A stretch of DNA of 64,000 nucleotides from Trogon surrucura (taxonomy: Eukaryota > Chordata > Aves > Trogoniformes > Trogonidae). Position 1 is the first letter of the stretch. Every line of letters begins with the position of its first letter. Below the pieces are notes generated by a model. It saw only the letters and a list, made by a program, of their open reading frames with translations. It made no database searches and was not told the DNA's origin. The position numbers and the translations under genes were made by a program. The stretch covers positions 202,761,971-202,825,970 of the forward strand of contig CM036617.1 in NCBI GenBank assembly GCA_020746105.1, written 5' to 3'. This document shows positions 48,356 to 60,898 of this stretch, one piece after another.

Positions 48356-51300
48356 AGTGACATAAGCAACTTCCTATCTATTGTGCCCATCTATTCTACC
48401 TAACTTCCCAGAAAACCTGCAAGAAATTTTACAGTCGGTAACAATCTGGAAAGCAATGGAAAACACCAAGTTTTGCTCCCAGGTAGCAATCTAATGCTGT
48501 TATCCTTATTCCCTGAAATACATCTTTAAAACTTTACATTCACAGTGTGAAGCATAATGAAAATTTTCCGAGAGCTCAGCTTAGAAGTTTGAATTAAAGA
48601 CTGTAACTCTAATTCTTAGGTATTTTTAAAGCATGTCATTGCATTTCTCCTGGATCATCAGTAAGCTCACTGTTTTCAGTTTATACTGAAAAGGACTTCT
48701 GTTATAATTGCAGAAGAAATATTTTAAACCACTCATTTGCTAAACAAATTAGACGGACTCCTCTGAGTACTCATAATGCATGTTTATGAACTATTTTAAT
48801 TAAAACACATATCTCTGTAGTTAACTTGAAACCTATATTTCAATCTGTCTCCTTTATTATGATTTTCAAGTTTCCTGTATCACATACACACACATTTTGA
48901 AAAAACAAATGTAAATAAAATATGACAGAATAAACACTGATTAGAACATTTTTGAACATGATTAACATACCCAATTTACATGGCGTAAATCTGCTAACAT
49001 CTGCAGTGATATAAAAACCCCCAACGTCTTGCACATCATGAAGATGAAAGCAGCTAGCCTTTTTTTTTTTTCCCCTCCTTCATTTGGTACAACAAATAAT
49101 AGAGTGTATTCCCTCTATTTCACATTTAATGAGAAGACAGTGGGTGTCATTACAGTGTGTTAGCACAGAACACTAGAAGGGAGAAGATGGAAATACGATG
49201 TTGAGCAGTTCAAGTAACCTGTTAGCCCAGGAACTAGAACAAGAAATTACTTCCATCAGACAATAATTCATTGTTCTGGGAGTTTCCAAGATAAATAACC
49301 TAGACTACAGGTTCACCTCCCTTGGCATTTTTCACATTACTTGTTTTCTATCACTGAAACTGAACATGGGAAATTCAAACAAGGAACATTATAATGACGC
49401 TGATGAAAAACCATACACTTATGCACACTGATACGCAGAAGGTTCTGAAGCCATTCCTTCTAATTATTCACAACCCATATGAAACCTCAGTTTGCTGAGA
49501 TGGACATTGTTGTTAGGTTACCCTTTAACTGTAAAAATTTCTCCTTTTTTTCAAGAAAATAACAAAAATCTGCCAAAAATTTAAATTTAATTATGAAAGT
49601 TGCCCACTGTTGGTATAAAATGCAATTATATTACAATTACATTCACTGTGTGCTTGTAAAAATGTACAATAAGTATCATCCATTTTCGCTTACAGAGCCT
49701 AAAAATGAAAGCTCAGCCTAATACGCAACTGCCAGATTTTTTGCCACAGTTGAACTGGTTTACTCAGTGTCTATTTGTATGAATAAATCAAATACCAAAG
49801 TCTTCATTCAGACTGAAAAAGCACCTGTAGACTTCCCCCACTGAGAGTGTACGACTTATCTACACACTAAGATGTGTGTTTTGAAATCATAGTATGTCCA
49901 TCTCAAGTTTTTTTAAAAACAGACAATTTAGCAAGTCTGTAGAGGTTCATCCAACACAATGTTGTCTTCAAAAACCACCTCGCTCTGCAGTTCTATAGAC
50001 AAATAACTGTTGACAAGCTCTTTAATTTTCAGTTCATTCTTTACATAGACCTACTGTGGCAGCAACATATCATCCACAAGGTTTTTTCCCTCTCTGCATT
50101 TTTTCCCTTGTCCACATCCCTTGCCCCAGGCATCCCTCTGCTTCACAAAGAGCTAGAGAAATTCCCGCTTGTATTTCAGAAAAAAAATGAACACAGCAAG
50201 TTATGCATTTGCAAGCTTCCAAAGCCAACAAAGCCACTGGACCAAAAATGAGATACATTGCAGAGACCTTCATCTCCTAAGCTTTGCAAACTCATTTTGG
50301 AATCAAAGAGCAGAGACACTCTGTATCAAACCACTTTCCCCTGGGCTGCTACAAGCGGCAGCATTGCAGTGCCAACCACAGGACTGGGTGTTGGGCAGAC
50401 AATGATTTTTGTTTGTTGCCCTGACCTTCCTCCTCCACTCAGCTGAAACCATCTCAGCTTGCTCCCTACCCTCCACCATCTCTGCCTCAGTCATCTCCTT
50501 CCCTTTTCATATGTGTATTCCACACTCTATCAGATGTGGGATTTCACACCCTATCCCACACCCTTCCCAGGTGAAGATCTATTACTATACATTACAGTTA
50601 CCTAAAAAGTAAATATTCAGTTCTCCAATTAGTCTGAAAACCAGCTTATTACTGGACAAAAATAATCTCTTTTTGACCACTTATCCTTTGCAAGTCGGAA
50701 CTTTAGAAGACAGCTTTTAAAATCACCTTGCAGATACATCACCTATTTTTCAGAGGATAAAAATGAAATATATGCAAAACCTAATTTTAATGTGAATATA
50801 TCATTCCTCACATAAATTAATGAGAGACCTAGTCCGAGGGTCTTCAAGGTCTTGCTTATTTGCCTTTACTACAGTGTACTACTAATGACATATAAGTTAC
50901 ATCCTTCCCTCCTATTTCAAAAACCACTTTTACTGAGATGATGATAATGACGAGTCCTTTATATTTATTACATGTTGCTTTGAAATTTTTACATCCGAAA
51001 GCATTGACATCAGTACAATCTCCACTGCTAACAGCAGACAGTACTCCACCACTAGGCACAAGGAAGACGGTACCACCAGAGCAAAGACAGTAGCAAAAAA
51101 CCAATTCTTACGAACAGAACTATAGCTGCTGGACTTCTCATACCGTTTACATATTTCTTGTATTTTCTGAATTCATGATAATTCTAATTTGAGAGGGATT
51201 GTTTTCACAGGACTGTAAAAGAAAAATCATTCCCCCAAGAAAGATCAAACTACTCCTGTGACCAAGCCAAGTCAGCTTGCTCAGGCTCTGGACGAAGCAG

Positions 51301-54300
51301 AGCACTGTAAGAGAGGCAGCTCCTTAGACTGGGGGTCACTGGGTCACTGCCCTGTATGAGCATCTCACTCAAATGACCCAGGTGACTAGCTGCACAGATG
51401 AAAACTCTCTGGTTAACCCTTATCAGGGCTGTGCTACCTTCAGAGGACTCAAGAGTGTTCATGGAGTTACTAGTTTAAGACGCTCTTCATGATAAAGCAG
51501 CAAGACCTTAACTGCTGCCTGTCTGTGGGCCAGTAATCATCTCACCTGAAACGTGTCTGAAAGTTGGCAGACGACACTGCAGGGTTTACACTACTTTAAG
51601 GCAGTAGCAAAGTAATCTAGGATTTTCCTGGAAACTTTAACAAAGATTTTCCCTGAAAACTTTTAGGAGGGAATTGGCATGTATATAGTTCTATTTATAC
51701 TTTTCGAATCAAGGTATTAATACTTTCTGCTCCTTTCCAATCCCTCAGTTCTGTTCCTACTCCTGTCATCTGCACCACGCGGCCCGCTCTAGGGGTCAGG
51801 TGCAGGTAAGTATGTCATTTCGTGGTGGCCATTATATCGTAAGAGCTATGGGAATATTCCTCCAGCTATGAGGCACAGCTGGATCCAAATATTCTACTGA
51901 AACATATACTATAAACACAACAAACACAGATATAAGCCTTTTTTTAATGGGTTAATAAACTTTGCTGCAATTATTTTATTCCTCCGTTTCTCTTTATTGG
52001 TTCCTAATGGAATACCATTTTTAAAGGAAATTGTTTCAGAATTCATAGTGCACAATGACTGTATTAGAGAAATAAGAAATATAACCTATTAGTTTCTTTC
52101 TACACTGATATTAGGCCACTTAAGAATAAGCCACTTGGAAGTAACTTGTGAGCAGTATTATCTCTATCTTATGGGCTTTTACACTTTTAGTTTTATGGAT
52201 GCTGTTCATTTACTGAAAAGGTTAAAGATCTTCTAAAGTGCTTGATTATTCATCAACAGACCTTTTTTACACTTAATAGGAAGAAGCCAAAAAAAACCCA
52301 ACAAAAACCCATTACCTGAAAATCATAACTAGAAAATAAAGAAGTAATAGAATGAAGAGAATATAAAAGATTACTAAATCCCTTGCTGTAATTCAGTTAC
52401 TGCTGCCATTATATACTAGCAGTGAAAAACATAAATTCCCCTTGCATTTTACAGAACAATACAAAGCAGTACAATATGATGAAATATACATATTTAGTAC
52501 TGGTCAACAGAGTATTACTGAACCAAACTCAATAAATTCTGCTCTTCCATGTCTAATAAGACTCAGGAAACGCCATCACCATTAGCAACTAAGGTAAGAT
52601 AGTAAGGTTTCAGTCCTGCTCTCACAGAAAAGGAGAAAACAAAAGGAAAAAAAAAAACAACTCAGTATTTGCTACCTAATTGTCTCATTCATATATGACA
52701 TGCTTGGAAACTGCTCCCATACTGCTGAGAAAAAGTCATGTGAAGTCCATGATCACTTCTGCTTTATTTGCTGGATGCCCTGGAAGCACTGGCCACACGT
52801 AAAGGTCAAGTCTTCTAAAGCTGGACTTCAGCATAGGTGAGACCCAGCTGTGGAGGAGCAGAAGCTGACTAACTCCTGAGCTTCTCAGGTCTATGGAAGA
52901 TGCCCTGATGCTCAGTAGTATATGGTTACAGACAAAGGTCTGTATTCCTGACGTAATAATTGTCTACCCCTGCATTTGAAAGTAGGCATGAAAGTATCAT
53001 TGACAACAAAGTCTAATACAAAAAAAAGTTTATTTGGAAATAGTCTCCTCTCTGAATGCAGAATGAATGGGCTATTCTTGAACTAATGTAAAGAGAATTC
53101 AATGCAATTTTATTAATGCAGCAAGTTGACAACTTAGAACTTGTATCAAGAATTCACAGTTGATGCTGTAGTGAATACAGTACAGCATGTCTTCAGTCTT
53201 GTTGATGCTAGCAAAAATTTCATGATTTGTGAGTAGGGCTGTGCTTGGAGCTAGGCCCCATTAAACACACACACATACAAACGGGGAAAAAGGTAGGAAT
53301 TATTTATAATACTCTTGGGAGCTCCATTATATCTTTTCAATGCATCATTTTGTAAACAAAGCTGTGACAACTTTGGACTTTAAAAACACGTGATACATAC
53401 AAAATCGATCAACAAAAATTGGCCTAAAAACCTCAACAACAGCACACTAACTTTATTACTCAACACTCCTAACCTGGGTTCTGATCATGAGGTTTAACAG
53501 TCCCTTCTCAAACTATTAACTTTTAAGTCTGCAGATCACTTTTAACTAAATTTGATAGAGCTCTCAAAAGCACTAAGTCCCTGAATGTTCAAAATGCTGG
53601 CAATAGGACAGAGTACAAAAATAAATAAATTACTAACGACAAATTAATGCTTATTGATGCTCCAAATGTGGGAAGGACTGTCGCTGGATGGTCAGTCTGC
53701 AAAAACAGCCTGCCCTTACTGCCAGCAGGCCCACAATGACAGAAAGGGCAACAGTGGGATTTTGTAGGAGGGAAGGAGCACAGGGTAAAGCAGGGAGGGG
53801 AGGCAGAGGAAACAGAAGAGAACTAGAGGCATTTGCAAGTTCAGAGAAGGGCTGAGGGTCTTGGAGTATTGGGCTACATGAAGAAAAACTAGTCAGGATT
53901 GCAGGGATTTAGTCCCACACTTCACAGGACAATCTTACAGCTAAAACACTATATATTTGAATTTGTACTGTAACGCATATTAAACAAAATGTATGTTTTA
54001 CATCTGGTAACTGCAAATAAATATGGGTTTATTTGGGTTTTTTCTTTTTTTTTTTTCTTCCAGACTATGTGATTTTGGTTAAGCTTTATAATACTGTAAT
54101 GAAGATTTCCTTGAAAAGTCATAAAAACCCTGCTGTGCAGATATTTCACTTTTTACAACCTAGCTAGAACACTCTTCTAAGATATGGTGCCAAATATTTA
54201 TGCAACGTTTGGTTTCATGGCAGAATTCTTTGTATGAATACAGACATTTATATGGCAGATGTTTGTGCATGTCTATTTTTTGTTCTCCATTCAAAAATTG

Positions 54301-55084
54301 TTATGTCTATGCAAATTCCCTGTACTTCAATAATTTTGTTAAGAGCTGACAAATATGCTCAGTACTGTATTTTCCAATAGGACTAGCACTCAAATATAGA
54401 CTGCCTTGTCAGCAACTTCTGTAACACTTTGGGACATGCTCCAGAATTTTTTGTTTCATTTTAATGTTCATTAATTTGACACATTTAAAATATACATGCA
54501 TTATAAAACCCTGTATTTCTAGCTTTCATTAAAATGTGCATACTGCAGAGAATGTGGTTTTGCCACTTCCCTTTATTTCCTTGAAGTGCACTATTAAAGA
54601 GACAACATATCTATTCTTTTATTAGAGTTAGATTTTTATTTTATGTGTTGAATCAAAAACAAATAAAGGCTTGGCACAAAACATATGATAAGAAGACATT
54701 TTGGCCCAGTTTTCTTTTGATTTTCCTAAATGAAAAATAAAAGATTACTTCTAGGGGATGGAATGGGAGTGGATTTCTGCATTACTCAGTATATACATTG
54801 ATCACATATTACTCAGATGACAACCCATCAGAACAGTGTGACTATTTCAGTAATGCAGGTAGAGACATTTTCACACTCCCTTGAGCAGAACACCTGCATA
54901 GTATGTTACCAAAGTACTCTTGGCTTGATTTACTAATATAATTTTAAACATCTGCCAGTGGTCTTATATTTTATACCAGTTATTAAGAAGGACAAAGAGA
55001 TTACTGAGGAAACACAGCTATTTGACAAAGTATTCATATTGTAATTAGAAGATGTCTTATCTAGCATTATTATATAACCACACA

Positions 55085-55146
55085 CATTCTTGATGTAATA
55101 CCATTGGTTTCAGTAGCGTTAGTTACATCAAGAATGAGAAGGAAGG
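55085..55146. repeat. Perfect 14-bp inverted repeat, 34-base spacer
   Basis: CATTCTTGATGTAA (55,085-55,098) and TTACATCAAGAATG (55,133-55,146) are exact reverse complements; as RNA the stem could add a U-G pair at the loop side. Confidence 0.9.
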
Positions 55147-57690
55147 CAGCAGTTCACAAAGGAAAAACAGAGATGAAAGGCATAATGTTTAATGTAACAC
55201 AGCCTACTGAAAAGCAGGATAATTCCTATATATAAAAAGTGCAAGTATGCACTTAATCTCCCTTCCCAAACAACAAATGAAATTGAGGTGAAAGCAAAGC
55301 TATACTCCTCCAGGTCAAATTATTTCTTGGAATGAAAGCACCAGGGGATTATTTGACATAAAAGCCATAAAATGTGACCGTAAAAGTAAAGCTTGCCACC
55401 AAACTTAAATGTTTGGAATGTGCCTCCCTCAAATGCATTTTGCATGACTCCCCTGACCTCCACTGAACACACTTATTCCAGTGCTGTACGGGTAAATCTG
55501 ATGCTATGGATCGCCTGCAGTGGCTGAGATATGCGACAGTCAGGATCAAATTTCTTATATGACTCCAAGTTCTTTTTCTTCCACAGACAGCAACGGAAAA
55601 ATTTCAAAAGTCTGAATGAAAAACTGCAATGATCACTTGACAAGTAACATGAAGGTGCCTAAAACCTTAGGTTAAGCCATAAACACCTGAACTTGCCAAA
55701 TCCAACCTTTTAATTTGTATATCTTTTAGAATTTTATTTTTTAGGTATCTCTGAAGCTAGTATGAAATTTATATTTTACTAAAATTCAGAATTTTCATTG
55801 GTAATGCATACTTAAGAGGTGTGTACTCTGAGGAGATGGATATCTGCCTTTCTAAACTAAGGACATGCTGCTATCCTCCAGATTTAGGCAGATGGGAATA
55901 TTCAGTCAGGAAAGACATGGCTCTACCCCAGCCAAGGTTGATGACGACAGAGCCATCCACCTTTTGTATATCACTCTAGTAGTTAGATATTTATCTAGGG
56001 TGTATCAAGGCCTATTTATCACAAAGGGGATTGAATCCTCAGTGCCTGCATTCCAGGAAAATGCCATGATCACCAGGTAAATGTCTTGAATTAAACTATA
56101 TTTCACTCTTCTTCCTAAACCACTGTGCAGCAAATTTTGAAGTTCCATGGAGATTAGACAGGACAGTCTGCTTAAGTTCAGTATTTGACACTCATCGATA
56201 AATAGAACAGAAGATACAGACCTCTCTCTCCAAAACATGTTTGCATTTTTAAAATGATACTGGATTAAAAAACAAACTGAAGAGATTTAACTGTCTTCTG
56301 GAGATACCTAAACTATCCACAAAGCAACCGGAGAAAGAAAATTCAATGTCCTGCTGGTGGTCTAGATAGGCACCTACTCCTGTGGCTAGATAGCAAAGCT
56401 GAGCACATTTGCTCATGTCCTTGCTTAGACACTTAGGCTGTGCCTCATTACGAATTAAATTAAAGATTTGCATTTCTCAGAAAGAAATCTCATCATATAA
56501 TTGATGCCGTGGTTCAAGCCCCAGGTGTGTCAAGTCTCAGAGTGAAAAACTCATTATTGGCTTGGACCTGTTCTTTCCTCTGCTAGAGCTGTGGGTCAAA
56601 CACCTAAAAGTTGCTTCCACTTCACCCAAAGCAGCCCTGCATGCCTCTCAGCTACAGTAATCTCTATACCTGAGGTAATACCATTTCTTAAGACATCATC
56701 TAAACTGCACTAAATGCACCTTCAGTTGTATGACTCCACATGGAAGACAAGAATTTACTTCAGAAGTTCTGCAAAATATCATCTTCCATTAAAGTATATC
56801 AGTGATTAGGCATAATAAACACCACAATTCAACCTCACTTCATCCAATGTAAACCGTTTTTCAAATGGGAGACAAAATTCCTGTAAGGGCTATCTAGAGA
56901 GGAAAGGATTCAGAAGCCTACCTCTACTGTTAAAAGAAGAAAAAAATCTGTCTTCCAATAACCCTGACAACTTTTTTTTTCTTTTTACATATTCGGCATG
57001 GCCATATCGCAGAATGTGTAATTCTTTTACGGTTGGAATAATTGTAAGAATTGTTTTGTAAGGGAAAAAAATACACTCTCAAAAGAGATGTTCAGGACTT
57101 TATGGAAAAAAAGGAAAAGAGGTAGCAAGAAAAAGGAAAAGAACAACAAAAGAAGAACCCCTCAGGAATGCTGACCTATGTGGAGATTCACTGATTCTCA
57201 CTTTATTTCAGCGTTTATGATTTTATTTCTAAGGATTTCAAGGACAGAGGACGTCAGTTCATTCTGCCTTAAGAGAGCATTTCCCACAATGGTGTGTATT
57301 CTGTTTCCTGCAATTTAATGGAGACACCCTCAACTTTCTATTTAAAGATTTGACTCTGCACTTTTGCTGCTAAGTCCAAACCTGCCGTATCATAGACCTT
57401 TTCTACTGAAGGCCTTATTCTGCCTAAAGGATGCATAAGATGATGTAACGCTGAAATGAACCCTACCATCCATACATACCCTTTCAGTCATACAAATGAA
57501 GATGAAATATTGCTTCACAGAACAACCCAATGACGAGTTTCTGTGACCACTGTCTGTCTGGCTGAACAGACAACTAATCTCTGAGAAAAAAATTAAGCCT
57601 GTCTGATGACTCAAAGCAGTCTCAGAATATCACGTCTCTTCCCCTCGTATAGTTATTCCTCTATGGCTTTTATAAAGACGTGTAAAATAT

Positions 57691-57930
57691 GATCAGAACA
57701 TTAGAGCCGGTAAAGACAAATCAGTTAATCTATTTCATATCCTACCAATACAAGATTGATCCCCTCAGTACTCTCTCAGGTCTTTGTCCAAGCCAGCTTT
57801 GAACGGAACAACTGTTGGAGTTTCCAGCTCTGAGAAACTATTCCACAGCCTAATAGACTGAACTGCTATTTTTTTTGTTCTCCTAATTTTTTCTCTATTC
57901 ATATTTTTGTCTCTGCGGGCTACCTTATAT
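57691..57930 (-). mobile_element. Ancient CR1/L3-like 3' relic
   Basis: The top strand follows the pattern of old amniote CR1/L3 3' ends read in reverse: AGAACATTAGAGCCGGTAAA (usually a GGACTGGAAGGGACC-type stretch), TCAGTTAATCTATTTCATAT, then TTTGTCCAAGCCAGCTTTGA and GGAGTTTCCAGCTCTGAGAA, ACTATTCCACAGCC. No octamer tail of the modern type is left. Decay is heavy, so it predates the other CR1 copies. The match is from memory of the consensus pattern and is approximate. Confidence 0.45.
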
Positions 57931-59249
57931 GCTGCTTCTTCCTCTATGACTTTACAATGCTGAATTACTCATGGATTGTTACTGGCTTCATCTCTTTCTC
58001 TCCTATTAGTCACCATGTCAGTCAGTTCAACATTTTTTTGTGCTTTATGTTACACTACACAGACAATTCCGCATGTGTTTGGTTGTTCTTTGATTTTCCT
58101 GTAGAATTAGGATATGGTTTACCTAAATTTTTACAGGAGTTATCATCAGTTACATTTTAGCTCCTTCAGGGATTCTTACACTATCTTTCAATCTTTATGG
58201 ACATCTTTTTTTAAATGCCGTTTAAGTCTTAACTTAGTCAGACTTTAGTTGCCAAGCTTCCACCCAAGGCAAACTGAAGTAAATTAATTTGGGGGTCAAA
58301 CAGAACAGTTCCCAGAGGACTCCTCATCTGCTATTAATGCTGAAACCATACTTAAATAACCTGTACAACTCTGAATCCAGCTCAAAAATATGACCAAGTT
58401 AGAGTAGTACATCTCTCAGGTCTTATATATGTTCAATTAAAAAAAAAAAAATTAAAAAATGTGGCAATAGTATCAGTACTCAATGTTTCCTTCTTGCTCA
58501 GAAGAGTCCTCTTAGCAGGTCACAAATTCAGGTTCCTTTTTACTTATTTTTGCTATCTGGACTCATCAATCTCCAAGTACTTTTCTGTGTAAGAGTTTAC
58601 AAAACAACTACAAAGGATCCTCACCTGGAATACACCCCAGTCTGACAGGAAATGTGATTTGTGGGGTAGTGTGGCAATCCAATCTATGTGCTCTGTGGAT
58701 AATTCGTGAATGTCCTTATCTTCTTTCCTTGATCTCTGCTGGGTTGATATGGATCTCAGACACTAAAGGAAACACTATACTGGCCTACATGTTTCCCTCC
58801 CTAAGTGCATTACCTTCCTATGTTTGGCCCCTATCACAAGATTTAGGGTTTTAATTACTATTCGCATTTGACCTCCAAAATTTACAACACAGGCCCTGTA
58901 GATCTCAGCCAACTTCTTTTTAGTTACTCATAAAGATTAAATACTTAATTTTCACTGATACCATGCTTCTCCCCACTCCCCCTCCCTTTTATTTTTATGA
59001 CTCACTGGTCAGACCTGGCTCCTTGCAAGCTGTTCTTGGCTGTATTACCACATGTCCAGCTAGGTCTCACAATGTTTCTCCAAAAGAGTTTCCCCACAGC
59101 ATCATCTTACTTCCTTTCCAACCACCAACACTATTTCTATAAGAGAATATCTTTCAGTTAAATACATATTTCTTTACTGTACCTAGGGATGTCCAATATC
59201 CATCAGTAGGAATAAATATTTCTCCAGAAATCAATCTGTCACCACATTA
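57931..59249. other. Non-coding stretch, possibly more of the old relic
   Basis: CAGAACAGTTCCCAGAGGAC near 58,300 and GCTATCTGGACTCATCAATC near 58,550 resemble, weakly, RT-region segments of the same ancient CR1/L3 in the same orientation. Otherwise nothing is recognised. Confidence 0.3.
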
Positions 59250-59507
59250 TTCACAGAGGGACAGCATACAGAGAGCAGATTTATATTAGGTACTATGAAG
59301 AAATTCTTTACTGTGAGAGTGGTGAGACACTGAACAGGTTGCACAAAGAAGTTGTGAATGACCCTCCCTGGAAGTGTTCAATACCAGGCTGGATTGGGCT
59401 TTGAGCAACCTGGTCTAGAGGAAGGTGTCCCTGCCCATGGCAGTGGGGTTGGAAATAGACGATCTTGAAGGTCCCTTCCAATCCAAACCATTCTGTGATT
59501 CTCTGAT
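59250..59507 (+). mobile_element. CR1 LINE 3' end fragment
   Basis: Last part of ORF2 (GAAGAAATTCTTTACTGTGA, GTGGTGAGACACTGAACAGG) followed by the standard 3' UTR (TTTGAGCAACCTGGTCTAGA, GGTGTCCCTGCCCATGGCAG, GATCTTGAAGGTCCCTTCC) and a worn octamer end, ATTCTGTGATTCTCTGAT. Left edge approximate. Confidence 0.88.
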
Positions 59508-60607
59508 AAATACTTTAAAGTAATTGGAGAAGTGTATTACAGAATGGAGAGGGCTATCTTTAAAATTCCTACTCCAGAAAAGTACAGCACCCTCCATAGT
59601 TGAGGACATAGGCTTTCAAATATCTTATCCCCTTCACACAGAGAACATCAGTGTATTTTATATGAGGGATGTATTTCATATGCTTTGTCTGCACCTCAGA
59701 GACAACTTTTAGAATTCTTTGGTAAGTGCAGTTGAGGACGAATAGCAACGTTAGCTGAAAAAAAATACATATCCAGCAACAGTTGTTGAAGTCCCAACAG
59801 GTGTTGGAACTAGGCCCAGGTGCCTTGGTTTCCAAAGTAGATGGATGATGTACAGAATTAGTGATATGGTCCAACTTTTGCTTTTTGGTGGGATTCAGAC
59901 TGGGATTTAAGATCATTCATGTGGTGTGGAGGCAGGCATCTTCTCCAGATGCTGAGCTCAGATGCACCTTCTTACAACTGTCATTAAAGCTCCTGAAATA
60001 TCTCTTGGTTTTGGGATTGTCACAGTTTTCTAGTAGCGAGATTTTGAGTCACTTGTTTTTTTGAGAGGTTCCTCTAGTAACATTTTCATGTGTAATTAAT
60101 AATGGAGTTACCTATTCCAAACCCACAAATTTATCCTTCTGCTGAACTTTATATATGTTCAGCCTTGTCTGTGAAATTCTCAGTAAAGGAGGTAAAGTAG
60201 CTTTTAAGCTTTTAACATTTTAGTTAATGTCAAGCTAGTTCTGCAAATAGAGGAAAGTTAACACAAATGTTACCACTTTCCATCTGGATGTTTCTGAATA
60301 CAGTTGAAATTACAGGAATTCAATTCAGTAGATAAGAACCTAGTTGCAGATCTTAAATTACCGGAGGTTTCTAAACCGTAATTCCTTTTTAAAGGGAAAG
60401 ACACCAGGTATTGAAAAACTTTGTCATTTGAGCTTGGCTAGAAATTTTGAGTTTCTGACTCTTGTATACAGAAGCACACCAAAGAACACTTCATTTTTTG
60501 TCCTAAGAAGTTACATCTTCCAAGAGTTTTGGCTAAAATAGTTACTTTGTTCTTCATATTTTTATAAAATTATATGCAGCTACATTCTAAAGAAACAAGA
60601 CAATCTT
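59508..60607. other. Non-coding stretch
   Basis: No gene or element recognised. A 115-codon minus-strand frame (59,569-59,916) has no known domain. Confidence 0.5.
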
Positions 60608-60898
60608 CTTAGCAGGGACTGGTGTGATGGGACAAGGGGTAATGATTTTAAAGTAAAAGAGGGTAGATTTAGACCGGATATAAAGAAGACATTCTTCACT
60701 ATGAGGGTGGTAAAACACTGGAACAGATTACCCAGAGAGGTGGGGGAGGCCCCATCCCTGGAGGCATTCAAGGTCAGGTTGGACGGGGTCTCTGAGCAAC
60801 CTGATCTAGTTAAAGATGTCACTGCTCTTTGAAAGGGTGCTGGATTAGATGACCTTTAAAGGTCACTTCCAACTCAAAACATTCTATGATTCTATGAA
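60608..60898 (+). mobile_element. CR1 LINE 3' end fragment
   Basis: ORF2 C-terminal part (GGGACAAGGGGTAATGATTT, GGTAGATTTAGACCGGATAT, GGTGGTAAAACACTGGAACA) and a 3' UTR with GTTAAAGATGTC and GACCTTTAAAGGTC, ending ATTCTATGATTCTATGA. Same subfamily wording as the copy at 35,645. Confidence 0.9.

Larger units (their letters stand above)
47896..57690. other. Long non-coding stretch, 9.8 kb
   Basis: No gene or CR1 copy recognised over almost 10 kb. It contains an A25 run, a T/A palindrome flanked by direct repeats, a long inverted repeat (55,085-55,146) and a GC-richer, purine-rich patch at about 53,650-53,860 with no identifiable content. Confidence 0.5.
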
